This document shows positions 10,732 through 22,247 of a stretch of DNA of 64,000 bases, in pieces. The notes under the pieces were generated by a model. The model was not told where the DNA came from, did no database searches, and saw only the letters and a program-made list of their open reading frames with translations. The stretch is from NCBI GenBank assembly GCA_037178675.1, contig JAYMGJ010000029.1, forward strand, positions 62,001 through 126,000. Reading direction: 5' to 3'. Each line of letters begins with the position of its first letter. Positions within the stretch are counted from its first letter, which is position 1. Origin of the DNA: Scleroderma bovista. Its lineage: Eukaryota > Basidiomycota > Agaricomycetes > Boletales > Sclerodermataceae. The position numbers and the translations under genes are program-made.

Positions 10732-13644
10732 TCAGGGTATACTTTCATTCAGGTCGCCTACCCTTATTCTCTTTTGAGGACCCTCGATCTCGTCGATTTT
10801 CCTCTTGAGGTCCACGTCCATCGGCTCACCCATCATGTCTTCTGGCGGTGTGCCATTCATAAAGCGAGGGTCGCCAGCGGCGGCACCATTTGAGGACGGT
10901 GAATGCATAGGTGAAAGGGCACTATGAGGCGGCCCCAGGGAGGGCGCAATTTTCGAAGATGTCGAGGCACGCCGCGCCCCTTTTTTGTTAGCTCCATTGC
11001 TACCAGAGTTGTGGTTGTAGTCGCAAGGGAGCGATCTCCGAGCGCAACTTGAGCATGCCGGATGTGCTCCGTCACACTTGGTCTTCCGCGCTAAACAGCG
11101 CCACGGCCCATCAGAGATTTGACTTGCGTGCGAGTCTGTTGGCCAAACTTACCTCGACAGAAGTTACATGCCACCACCTTCGGCCCGGCACTGGTAGTCT
11201 GTCGACTGCTCCTTCCGGGCATGGTCGATGCGCGCTTCCTCTGTGCTGCCTGTTGTTCCGAAGCTGGTCGGATGAGCGGAAGTGGCGGGGCCGTCATTGC
11301 GGCCACGGTGGGTGACCTGTCAGGAAGGGATAACGTGGCAATGTGTGGTAATTCATTGTCCTTGAAGAGAGAGCGACCCTCGACCCCCGCCGCAGGGCCC
11401 ATAGGGACGGAAGGTTTGAGGCGAGCAACAGGGGCTATCAAGACCTCACGTGGTTCAGATGGCCCTGCAATGGGTTGTGGATAGCCATCGAGGATAGGTC
11501 GCTTATCTGCGTTGGAACTCTTGCGCGATTGGGGGTGAGAAGCCATCTCAGGTGGTGACACGGAGGGATCATTTTCATCAACGGAGCGTTCCTCGCCGCT
11601 CCCTTCGGAGTCACTTTCGTCCTCCTTGCGACGATAGGAGTTGCGTCGTTTATTATTTTGTGGCATGTAATCGCAGGGGTTCGAGCGTTTGACACATTGG
11701 CTACATGCTGGTCGTCCCCCGTCGCACTTGAGCTTGCGAGCTGCAAGGAACATTGTCACATCAATACTACCCTTGTGGGTGAGATAGGCTTACAGCGACA
11801 GAAATTGCATGCAACGGTGATTTTCTTCGTGCGCTGTTTGGAAGACCCTATTGAATCATAAAGATTGTTGTCAAGCCGATGGTGTGAATGAAAGACGTAC
11901 TCGGGGGAACTTTGGCGTTACTGTGGGAAGAACTGGCGCCATCACCCAGGGGTCTCGAAATGGGCAAGGGATGCATATCCGTCCCTGGTGGGAGATCACG
12001 AGATATTGAAAGCGATGAGTGGCGAGCGCCCCCATGACTCGGTGACGTCTCGATGCTGAGTGCGGGGCGTAAGGGGTGTCCCAGAGGATGCTGTAGGCGC
12101 GGAACGGGGTTTGGTTGGGTTGGGTGGGGGTGGAGAAGGCGGTTGGAGGGATGTTGTTGGGCGAGGTATTCGGCTCGGAATTTCTCAAAGAGATATTCGC
12201 GAGTATACTTCTGCAGGGTCTAAGGGGTGTCAGAAATCAATCATCGGGGGTGCCAGCAACCGGAAGTGAAATAGTTTACCTCCATGTGATGGAAGATGGC
12301 TGACCGGAGATGCAAGAAATCGCATTGGTTCGGATCTAGGACGTCTACGGATCCCCAGCGATAGCTCCTAATAAATTTACCGCGAGCTAGTTTTGAGAGA
12401 GGCGGGTAGTGATGGGAGGGGGTGTACTGCTGGACAAGTTCGTGGCGGGAATAAAGAACCTTGGCAACGCCATCGGTGTGAGAATACATTTCTGGGGATA
12501 TGAGAGCGTAAGGCAAGCGCAAGTAGGGAGGTGCCGTGGGAGAGGTAGGGGGAGACGGGTGACCAGGAGAAGATCTATTAGTGCGGCTGCCATAGCCGTT
12601 TGGGATTTCACCTTTGACGGGGTGCCCAGCCTCGGCCACGTCTTTGCGGTGCTGATACTGCGGCTGCGTGTCCATATCGAAGATTCCAAAACCGATGCCA
12701 GCTTCTGCAAGATCTCGGCGAATGGCCATCTTGACAGCAAGCAGACGGTCGTTAGTCAACGTGTCTGCGCGTGCTATTACGGGGAGCACGTTGACGCGGG
12801 CAGACAGCCTCCTGATTGTGTTTATTTCTGCAGCGGGGAGGGCAGGACGATAGAGGAGGGGATTGGTGGTTACGGGGGGCTCGAGGATGACGGGTTCAGG
12901 CTCGGTGTGTGAGAAGCTGCTTGTGCGGGCACGGGGGACAAGGGGTGCGGGGGGCGCAGGTGCGCATGGCGGGACGATCACGTCGGGATCCAAAAAGTAT
13001 ATACACCTGGACCGTGGGTCAGACGGGGAGCGGAAGCGCTGGTGGGGAAGACATACAAATGAACGTGATGGTCCCCTGTCTGTGCCTTCCAGTCCTGGGG
13101 AGGGATGAACATGAGCAGGGGAGAGAGATAGAGCGAGACTGACATCGTCAATGCCCTCGGCAAAGCGAGAATCGACCTGTCTGAGTATCTCCTGGATGTT
13201 CCGCTCGGCGGCGTGCTCGTCGGTGAAGTCTAGGGAGGGAGTGTCGATGAGGGAGAGGGAGAGGACCTGCGGGGGTGTGTTTCTGTCGCCATCGAGGTCG
13301 ATGTTGATAGACGCGGAGCGAATGTGGGATGTATGGGAGCTGCACCCCTGGACGAACTTTGCGACGGAAGCGAGCTGGTCCTTGGTGGCCGTGGGGGATA
13401 TGTCGCTGGTGTCGAGGAGGAGACGGAGGAAGGACGTCTTGCCGGTGCGCTGGCCAGCGACCATGAGCGAGTAGCCTCTGTGGGGGGGCTTGAGGTCGAG
13501 GAGGGATGGGCCGGGGGTGCGCAGGCCATTGGGGGGATAGTGGGGTGCAAGGGCGATGGCGGGGGCGGCAGAGGGGATGTGTTTGCGGTCGTCGTCGGGG
13601 GAGTGGATGCGCTGGTCGCCGCCGTGCTCGACGACGAGCGGCAT
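10732..13644 (-). CDS. septin GTPase joined in frame to a tandem double Zn2Cys6 regulator
   Basis: Seven exons (13644-13144, 13094-13057, 13006-12280, 12219-11901, 11847-11794, 11740-11153, 11090-10732) form one open frame of 861 residues. Exons 1-4 encode a septin: P-loop MVAGQRTGKTSF, G3-like DTPSLDF, HHVHL-CIYFLDPD, G4 VLPVIARADTLT, YRWGSVDVLDPNQCDFLHLR, and the C-terminal YTREYLFEKFRAEYL. Exon 4 runs on through a Ser/Pro-rich stretch into exons 5-7, which hold two complete Zn2Cys6 clusters, ACNFC..LKCDGGRPACSQC and ACNFC..TKCDGAHPACSSC, about 190 residues apart, then a basic tail. The joining intron (11848-11900) has a GTACGT donor and an AATAG acceptor. If it is kept, translation stops at a TAG made of its last three bases, giving a 545-residue septin. 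The rival view is two adjacent genes, with the regulator starting inside exon 4, for example at the Met at 11976. The domain calls are firm; the fusion is not. Confidence 0.7.
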
Positions 13645-13946
13645 GGCTGACCGGGAGTGGTTTTCGGGGGAGAATGAATGCCCGCGAGGCGAGGCAAGCG
13701 CGGGGATGATAAACACCGAAATCCAGAAAACAGGGCAGCGAACGGAACCGAGCGCCAGAAGCCGAGCCAATCGGATCCCATCAATGCACTTTATTCGCAA
13801 AAAATTATTTATTTTTGACGCTATTCAATTATTTGTGCCGTACTGCTACTGCCAAAAGCGGGGTTCGACCGCCGTAGCAACCCAAGGTCCCGCCCGATCA
13901 CCGCCACACGCCGAGCCGCGCCGCTCCCGACCCCCACTGCTGCCAA

Positions 13947-15389
13947 TCACCGCGCTGGCCTCCGTCGTCGCGTCGTCTCGCTGCCCCCCTCCTCCTCCTC
14001 CAGGCTGAACTGGTAGAACCCCGCTGCCCCCTGCTGTGGCCCGCGCGCAGACCCGCCCCGCCAGTGCGTCCCAGCCTGCACGGACGACGCGTCCTCCGCC
14101 GGTTGCATCGGCGCTGCCTCGCTCGCCACGGGCTTATTAGCACCCCGCTTCTTGCTGCCCTCCCGTGATCCCTTGGGTGCCTTCCCTGGACCTCGGCGCC
14201 TAGGATGGTCCTGGTATTTGCACACCAACGACCGCGTCGCACAGTTCGAACAGCTTGGCTTCGAGCCGTCGCATCGCAGCTTACGCCCTGCCAGATCACC
14301 ATCAGTTCCCATCCAATCTGAAACCACAACGTCCTCACCTCGGCAAAAATCACACGCAACATAGATCTTCCGTGCTGCTTTGCTCTTCTTCTCCTTCCCT
14401 GTCTCCTCCGTGTCCCCTGTCCCCTCCGTCTGTCGCCTCTTCCCCTGCGCTTTTGATTTCACGTCCGACGACGGTCCAGCTGAGGGTGGTTCCATTGATT
14501 CCGCGCGAGCCTTCTCTTTCCCCTTTGGCAAACTAAACTCTCCCGGCTGATCAGGAAGGCGTAGCCTAGGTAACATTGGAATTTCATAGCTCTGGGATTC
14601 CTTGAAATCAACCGCACCCAGCAGCTGGCTCACGGGGGGAAGCACAACCCTCGACGTGGATGCAACGTCACCCATAGACCCTCCCCCCGGACCACCACTC
14701 GGAGAAGGAGTCTTGCTCCATGCTCCTCCCCCGTGCATTGGTGCCGCGTAGTGCCTCCCATAGTGCGAGTCTGGATAGTGTGGCGGTGGTCGTGCCGTGC
14801 GCGGATCTTCGTACACTGTGTTGTACCTTGTTAACCCCTTCCGCTTCTCTTGCACTACTTTGCACCCAGCTTACCATGATGTGATGACCCCTGCATCTGT
14901 CTCCTGTCCTCGCTGTAAGGCCGCGAGAAACAGCCCGCCCTGTGAGTCGTCCATTAGTCCAGGTACGTTCGATAAAGCGGTAAAAATAGCCTCGCACAAA
15001 GTACTTGTCTGAAATTCATGTGATCGATGTGGTGGCGGTAGACCATACCCTTCCTCTGCACTCCAACGTCCCTCTAAGGGGTGGGTAGCCTCCCTACCCT
15101 CATGTGATCGCCATGATGAGGTGCGGGCTTCTTCAGTGCTGCTCCATTCCGACGGTGGATAAGACGACGGGGCTGGCTCTGTGCTGTCCTCCCTGGGAAA
15201 TGTGGCAGGTGTCAACGACGGTGGGTGGGGAGTCGGCGAGTAGGAATATCGTTGGGAGGATTGTCTTTCATAAGTGTGCGATGAGCCAGCGTCGGAGGAA
15301 ATGTCTGGCAACGGATCTCGTGGCTGGTCCAAAACATAACGGTGCAGTTCCTCTGGAAGTGAGTATCTACCCTGACCTGTGTTTTCCAT
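13947..15389 (-). CDS. Zn2Cys6 fungal-type transcription factor
   Basis: Three exons (15389-14875, 14826-14339, 14287-13947) encode 447 residues. The long N-terminal region is Ser/Pro/His-rich with a helical patch (CEAIFTALSNVPGLMDD then QRGQETDAGVITSWYNTVYED). A single binuclear zinc cluster follows near residue 330: YVACDFCRGRKLRCDG then PSCSNCATRSLVC, with a basic RRRGPGKAPKGS linker after it. The intron at 14288-14338 falls between the second Cys/Arg and the RKLRC block, phase 1, exactly as in both clusters of the neighbouring gene. No fungal-specific regulatory middle domain is seen, so targets cannot be guessed. The ATG at 15389 (MENTGQG) is the first in this frame; an upstream exon is possible. 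Confidence 0.75.
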
Positions 15390-16502
15390 TCCGTTCTCTC
15401 ACGTCGGATACTAGCTCTGATGCAGTGGCCGACGTCCCAGTGGGTGTTGTCGATTGCTTCGGCGGGGGCGTGCGATGTCGTAAATCTTTCAGGAGGCCGT
15501 GGAGTGTCGCATCCGCGTCGGACCAGATGAGATGATTGTCCCTCCCCGAGGAACAGAAAGCACGTTCGGAACTTGAGAAAGCGTCGAGAGGGGACGGGTG
15601 TAAAGAGGGTCGCGCACGGAAACGTGAAAATCCCGCTGGGGTGGCTGCACCCGCTGACCATCGGCTCGGGATCCAAAATAGGGATCATTCTGGGTCTCCC
15701 GAGGACAAACAAGGAGGGACTGTCAATTCGAATCTCTCCCGCGATATGCCACCGTCGTGCACCAAGGTCGACAACTGGGCAACCCTCTAGAAAATTTCGT
15801 GCGTTCCTTTTGAAATTGGGGGGTAGTCGTTCCCTCTCCCCTTACCCAGATCGGTGCTGACTCAACCCCTCGCTCACTGATCTAATTACCACGCCTCTCA
15901 AGTTTCTTTAATCGAGGCCCAAGCTTTTAGGGTCAGTTACGAAAGTGAAACATGATCGACGGCTGAAATCGTGGAATCTGATGCAATCGGACCTGCAATG
16001 CCCCTTCTTTCCGCATATGTATAGACTGGTCCTGGCGGTCGGTAGCAACACCAAAGCCTAATTTCTTGACAGTAACTCGTGTTTATTAGGTTCGCAAGTT
16101 GCCCCTCTACTACGTTTTTGTAGGAGCTCCTAGGGCTGCTCGGCTTACCTTTTTTTTTTTTGCCTGCGATCAGTCCGAATTGCAAATTTGGATTGTCCAC
16201 ATGAGCGAAAAACGCCAAGCTGGCCGAGACTGCTCTGCCATTCCGTAGACGGACTTATAACGAGACGATCGAAGCCGACATTAAAAGTTCCGTGGGGGAC
16301 AGTAAGAATTGCAATCCAATCGAATGCCTGGGGAAGGAGAAAAGCCTATGGGCGTGAGTCTGCTGCTTGCACCTGTCGACTCTCTGCCATGTGGAGAAGG
16401 CCATTTATGGGATGGAATCTTCGTGGTGGCTGTACACATACTATACTGGCTTATCTAAGCATCTACTTTTTTATTCGTTGACTCGACCTTGCACCAGTGG
16501 TC
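15390..16502. other. no gene recognised (1.1 kb)
   Basis: Between the zinc-cluster regulator (-) and ILV3 (+), so it should hold both divergent promoters. Short minus-strand frames near 15.4-15.7 kb are proline/threonine-rich and could be an unrecognised upstream exon of the regulator. A run of T lies near 16150-16160. Nothing else stands out. Confidence 0.3.
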
Positions 16503-18775
16503 ATGATGCTACAGTCTAGGTTCGCATCAAGAGCCACGAAAAATGGTCTCGCAAAGTCTGCCCGGTCGTTCTGGTCGTCCACCAGACGGCTGGACGAAAG
16601 ACCAATCATGAACCGATACAGCCGGACGATCACGCAGCCCAAGGATCAAGGCGCTGGACAGGTAAATTAGCCTCCGCCTTGAATGCTTGTCGTAGTTTTT
16701 ACCTCAGTCAGGCTATGCTCTACGCGACGGAGGGCATCACCAGCGACGATGACTTCCAAAAGGCCATGATTGGCGTTGGCAGCGTATGGTAAGTCGTCCA
16801 CCGAACCCTTGAACCGTTTCACGCGTAACAGATGCGCGTTTGTAGGTACGAAGGCAACCCGTAAGCAGGGGAATACCTTGGCACTATGCATAAGTGACAA
16901 TCCAGCACAGATGTAACCGCCACTTGCTAGGTCTTGGGAAGGAAATCAAGGCATCCGTGTGTCAAGCTGGCATGACCGGGTACCAGTTCGGTACCGTAGG
17001 CGTGAGTGACGGACTGAGCAATGGGACATCCGCAATGAACTATTCCCTCCAATCCCGGGACCTCATCGCGGACCAAGTCGAAACTGCAGCAGGAGGACAC
17101 TGGCTCGACGGCATGGTCGTCGTCCCGGGCTGCGACAAAAATATGCCCGGTGTCATCATGGCTCGTGAGTGTTCTGGCGGGGGAAAGATACATCTTATCT
17201 CAGGGTACTTGGCAGTCGGACGCCTGAATCGACCAGGCTTGATGGTTTACGGCGGTACTATACGCCCAGGATCCTGCGAAGGACAACCACAATTGGACAT
17301 CATTTCCGCCTTCCAGTCTTACGGGAAATTCATCCAGGACGGTAAGACTCTTGAAGCAGAAAAGTTCCGTTACGCCACGGTTCGACATGCATGCCCCGGA
17401 CCGGGTGCATGCGGTGGTGTACGTGCTCATACTGGGATTGTGTCTCCAACCTGACAGACGCGTAGATGTATACTGCAAATACAATGGCCAGCGCTATAGA
17501 AGCCTTGGGAATGACGCTGCCAGGTTCATCGTCATTCCCTGCTGAGTCACCAGAAAAAATCGAGGAGTGCAAAAGTGTCGGTGCTGTCATGCGAAACCTT
17601 GTCAAGAAAAACATCTTACCCAGAGATATCATGACTCCATCCGCTTTCGAAAACGCCATGGTAGGTGGTATAACTGAACTATTTCAAGCACGATCCGTAA
17701 TTCTCGCTGGACTAGGTCTTGGTCATGGTACTAGGTGGCTCAACAAACGCAGTGTTGCACCTGATTGCGATGGCACACTCAGTGGGCATCACCCTTACTT
17801 TGGACGACTTTGCGCGTGTTTCAGAAGCGACGCCATTCTTGGCAGATCTCAAGCCTAGTGGTAAATATGTCATGGAGCATGTTTACAAAATCGGCGGCGT
17901 TCCCAGTAAATGCTATGCTATTTATGGGTGGACTTTCCTCACTTCATTCTAGAGGTCCTTCATTACTTGTTGAAGAACAACCGTATAGACGGAAACACCA
18001 TGACTGTCACTGGCCTTACCCTCGGGGAGAACCTCGAGCGCTGGGTACATAAGCACGGCGAGCTCTCTCCATCCCAGGACGTCATTCGCCCACTTGAAAA
18101 CCCAATTAAGGCATCTGGACATATCCGGTGGGTTTCCGTTTGTCACTGTGCACTACTCCGTTTTCTCAGACCATAACAAGTATTTTGCGCGGTAACTTGG
18201 CACCTGGTGGAGCTGTCGCCAAGATCACTGGCAAGGAAGGCCTCAACTTCACAGGCAAAGCCCGCGTCTTTGACTCCGAAGAGGAATTTGTGCCCGCTGT
18301 GGAGTCTGGCTCTATCAAAAAAGGCGAGAAAACTGTGGTCGTACTGCGGTACCTGGGTCCCAAAGGGGGTCCAGGTATGCGTGAGATGCTCAAGCCGACG
18401 AGCCTGATTATGGGTGCTGGTCTTGGAAATGACGTTGCATGCTTGACGGACGGACGGTTCAGTGGGGGGTGAGTGTCCTGCTCACAATGGAATGTCGTCT
18501 CCTTTCACTGACCGCACCCCAGATCGCACGGCTTCTGCATCGGACATGTGGTTCCCGAAGCGCAGGAAGGTGGCCCCATTGCTCTGGTTGAGGATGGCGA
18601 CATGATATCCGTCGATGCGGTTTCGAACACGATTGAACTCCACATTTCTCCAGAGGAGATGGAGCGCAGGCGGAAAGCATGGACAGCCCCACCTCTCAAA
18701 GTTACTCAAGGCACTCTGATGAGATATGTGAAGACAGTAACGGATGCTAGTCACGGGTGTATCACTGATGCATAA
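16503..18775 (+). CDS. ILV3: mitochondrial dihydroxyacid dehydratase
   Basis: Iron-sulfur enzyme of valine, isoleucine and leucine synthesis that dehydrates dihydroxy-acids to 2-keto acids in mitochondria. Ten exons (16503-16661, 16712-16788, 16846-16860, 16911-17164, 17216-17418, 17466-17660, 17716-17905, 17953-18127, 18181-18468, 18523-18775) give 602 residues. The start [15 protein letters not shown] is Arg/Ser-rich, as for a mitochondrial presequence. Cluster-ligand motifs PGCDKNMPG and [18 protein letters not shown] are present, as are [20 protein letters not shown] and [15 protein letters not shown]. Exon 3 is a 15-nt microexon completing WYEGNPC. The frame is intact throughout. Confidence 0.96.
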
Positions 18776-18892
18776 GGCACGACGTGTTGGGTATCAAAGA
18801 CCTATGACATTAGCCACCACCGAGATGCCACACCTTGTATATCCCGATGTGAAAAAATACACGATCTCTGGATCGTTACACATTCATGGCCG

Positions 18893-20910
18893 TTAACGCT
18901 GTGTGTTCTTCACTCTCCGCTTTTTCTCGGCCTTGGGCATTTTCTGCTTTCTCTTTTCCCGCACCTCGGCCTTGACTGCCTTTTTACGCTCCTGTAAAGG
19001 ATAAGGCCAGTTACAATGTGCAATGGATTTAATGGTGCAATAAAATACCTTTTTAGCTTCGCGGTCTTCGTGCCTGTGACCCCGTGGGGCTTTACGTAGC
19101 CCATCCTTGTCATCCCCACCCTCACCTTCCTCGGCGTCCTCATCTTCTAGATCGTCTTCGTCAACCGTACTTCTCCCGTCGCTTTCCGTATCTAAATGGT
19201 CTGAACCTTCAGTCTCATTAAAGTGCACGCGCTGATCACCGTTCGCACGTGGCTGAGAAGGTTCGACCAAACCAATTGTATCCGCATATATGAGTCCCTT
19301 TCCCTTGCCTTCCTTAAGAACGTCGATATCGCGCTCCGGGTCGTACACTTCATTCAGTGTCCGCGGGATGTAGGACCGCAGGAAGACGTTATCTTCATGC
19401 AACGTATTGCCTGGTACTGCTGACACGTCGCCGTCTTCTTTCGAGGGCTGCTCCTGGGATTCTTGTGCTTCCTGCGCCTCCGTGATCCACCGAAGAAGCG
19501 TCTGTCGTTCATCCGTGCCTTCCTCGCCATCCTCCAGGACTTCTCGTGTGATGAATTCAAAGCATCGTCGCACGCCAAGACACTTGACACCGAACCGCCC
19601 GAAATATTCCTCGATATTCTTGATATCCTTTCTAAGGAAATCAAATGCGGATGGGTGGTCATGCTCGACGCTCTGGGAAACGTCGATGATATAGAGGTGT
19701 GTGTCATGATAGATGATGTTGTACTCGGACAAGTCTGCATGGACGAGTTTGCACTGGTGGTACATGCGACGCATATTGAAGACTAATTCCTGATACAATG
19801 GTGGATATTCGGAGGAGGGTATCTCTGCATCTTTTAGGCGAGGGGAAGCCCTGAAGCGACAGGGGTTAGGTAGATAATAATACGACGCTAAAACATACCA
19901 TCCCTCCTTGTCGCCGAGGAATTTCATAACGAGGACATTTTCTTTTACCTCCACAGGTTCGGGACAATAGATGCCAGCGACAACCAGTCGCTTCAGGTTC
20001 CGCATTTCTTTCTCTGCCCATAGACGCACCATCTTTCGTGGGTTGCGGCTGTATCCACGCCTAAATCTGTACTCGCCGGTGACATAGCGATCGCGATCTT
20101 TGAAGATAAGAATGGATGTCTTGTAAATTTTCAGTGCCAAATGTTGGTTGTCGAGAGTCAGAGCATGATAGACATTGGCCTGTGAACTGTGTCAGGACAG
20201 CCTCGCGAGGTGACTGGTAATGGAACCACCCCACACCTCTTTACCTGTGCTGACACACCCATTAACCTCCTGGATCGACCCACGACCGATCATCTTGAAG
20301 AGGATCAGTCGCGTGCGAGGATCTAGCACTAGTTCAGATGTGGCGCGATCCGACTTATCCTTCAAGTTGGCATACGAGCTGGGTCCTTTCCTATTCACGC
20401 CCACTCCTAGGACGTAAGGCTGATCGATCTTAGCGATCCTCGAGGAGTATTTTGACAGGGCTGCTAACTGTCCCACAGTTTTGTCTTTGGCGTGCGCAAG
20501 GACAGTCGCGCTGCGTGGCTGATTTACCACGGGCAGTGTCACCACAGCCGTGCGCTGATTTATGGATGAACTGATGCCTTGTGCCGTGCCCGTACGGACG
20601 GCGACGTGCTGGCGTAGGCGGTTGTACTGTTTCGTGAAGTCTGAATATCATCATTGCACATCGTGGCTCAGAACGCGCAATGGTACTTGCCTCGCTCTGC
20701 GATCTCCCAGTCTTCGTCCTCCACCCTGTTGTCCTCGAAATCATCGCTTAGCCCATCGATATCCTCATCCTCGTCGTCGCTGGGCATGGACCATTGGCTA
20801 GCGTCGTCGACATAGTGACCCCCTTGTCTTGGATCTTCTTCCCTTCTTACTTCCTCGAGAGCGTCATCGAACTGACCCTTCACAAGGTCAAGTGGGCCAT
20901 CGGTAGACAT
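18893..20910 (-). CDS. RIO1: RIO1-type atypical serine kinase
   Basis: Conserved ATPase/kinase that acts in late cytoplasmic maturation of the 40S ribosomal subunit. Five exons (20910-20691, 20640-20237, 20179-19899, 19850-19049, 18991-18893) encode 601 residues. Residues 1-75 are acidic; the RIO domain follows with the nucleotide loop STGKEANVYHA, LVHADLSEYNIIYH containing the catalytic Asp, and LYIIDVSQSVEHDHP containing the metal-binding Asp. The C-terminus is first acidic and then Lys/Arg-rich, as in other Rio1 proteins. Intron 1 appears to use a GC donor (AG|GCAAGT), the only junction that preserves ERDFTKQYNRL. Confidence 0.95.
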
Positions 20911-21183
20911 GCTGTCAGTGATCTAATCGCAGTAGCAGTTATTGAGATCAAATGCTATTTGAAATAGCCTGCTGTTTGTTGCTGTTTGTAAGAAACGTAC
21001 TAACGTAGTTCAAGAGATTTGGGTTTATGTACATAACATAGCCTACGTGTAGACAGGAATAGCTGCGGCAGGGCGATGGCCCGGTTGTGCCCTTCGACCG
21101 TGCTTTACACTTCAGTGTGTGCAGAAAAGCCTTTGCTCTCCAGACCCTCACTGCACCACGATAGGTCTTCGTCGTATGCACAG

Positions 21184-21899
21184 ATGCCTGAGGTTTTGCG
21201 CAGAAGAGTACCCTTTGCATTCAAATCTGAAGACGCCTTCAATGGTAATGATCAAGTCGTCCTGGATGAACAAGGTAACCCTCGTTCATTCAGATTTAGC
21301 TAGTATTGAATTGAAGCACTCACCCATATATGTTGCCACAGAGCAAACTGAACTCGTAGAACAGATCAAAGAGCACAATGCCGCTGCTAACAAGCAGAAT
21401 CGCCTTGCTCTCCAGGCGATGCTAGGATTGTCTGGTCTTCTGTGTGTTCTTATCGTCCTACATGTATGACCCAAGTTGACACAAGTCCGCTTATCATAGA
21501 CATGTCATATACTCCTTCTCTGACAGACGAAGTCCCTTGTTCGTCATCTTTCCTCCTTCGTCCCATGACCAAACTACAGAAGCACCCATCGCTTTCTCCT
21601 CCATCCTCATCTATATCGCAATTCTCATACACGTGAACCTCAGCCTGATAGTACACCCTCGCCACGTTGTAATCGCCGGATGGACAATCCGAGCAATCGG
21701 ATTCATGGAGACGTTCGCGTGGGCGACCATTGGTCCCATTGCTTCGATATACACGGGAAAATCATGGCAAACGACTGCATGGTGGTGTGTTTCAGCAATT
21801 GTGACAGGCGTCGTTTATGCAATTCACGGGTGGATCCAGAAAGCGGACGAAGATGTGGTGGAACTGGAGAAACTACAGTACAAGGCACCAGGAGCATGA
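21184..21899 (+). CDS. small multi-pass membrane protein of unknown function
   Basis: A fungal membrane protein with no assigned role. Exon 1 (21184 to about 21275) encodes a hydrophilic start, MPEVLRRRVPFAFKSED. Exon 2 reads EQIKEHNAAANKQNRLALQA followed by a hydrophobic helix. The last exon, ending at 21899, has two or three more hydrophobic segments (SSILIYIAILIHVNLSLIV; SWQTTAWWCVSAIVTGVVY) and ends ELEKLQYKAPGA. The splice between exons 2 and 3 (about 21440-21530) is not settled: the best-looking donor GTATGA does not keep the frame with the CTGACAG acceptor, whereas a GTGTGT donor slightly upstream does. It lies in divergent orientation to RIO1. Confidence 0.6.
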
Positions 21900-22247
21900 C
21901 ACAAAATTTACATTCCTTGTCTAGTAGGTGGATCCATGACAGTACCGATGTATTGAAGCCATGATTTGAAGATGAAGCGTGGATGAAAAGCTATTGCGGT
22001 CGAAAACTTACAAGACAGCGGGGTTGCTGCACGTCCCCCAGTAACTCTGTATCTATTGTGTAGTTCCTCTGTCGCCATGCGAGCCATATGAGCCTGAAAT
22101 CCGTTCTTTAGCTGCTCCCGAACTTGATTGGTACTTTCAGTTGAATGATTTCGTACCTCGACACGCAAACTGTATACTAGCCTAATAACCTGTATCATCC
22201 TTTACACAAACAAACCCTATTGCACTCGAGTAGAAATCCCTCACGAA
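21900..22247. other. convergent intergenic region
   Basis: About 350 bp between the membrane-protein gene (+) and the broken O-methyltransferase (-). No gene was recognised. The left edge of duplicated unit A begins near 22245. Confidence 0.35.

Noticed and set aside
13851..13890. tRNA-like T-loop text GGTTCGACC
   Set aside because: No acceptor stem, D-arm or anticodon arm can be folded around it.
15937..16218. Minus-strand frame containing YAERRGIAGPIASDSTISAV
   Set aside because: It looked protein-like, but no family, start or splice context could be attached and it includes a homopolymer-derived Lys run.
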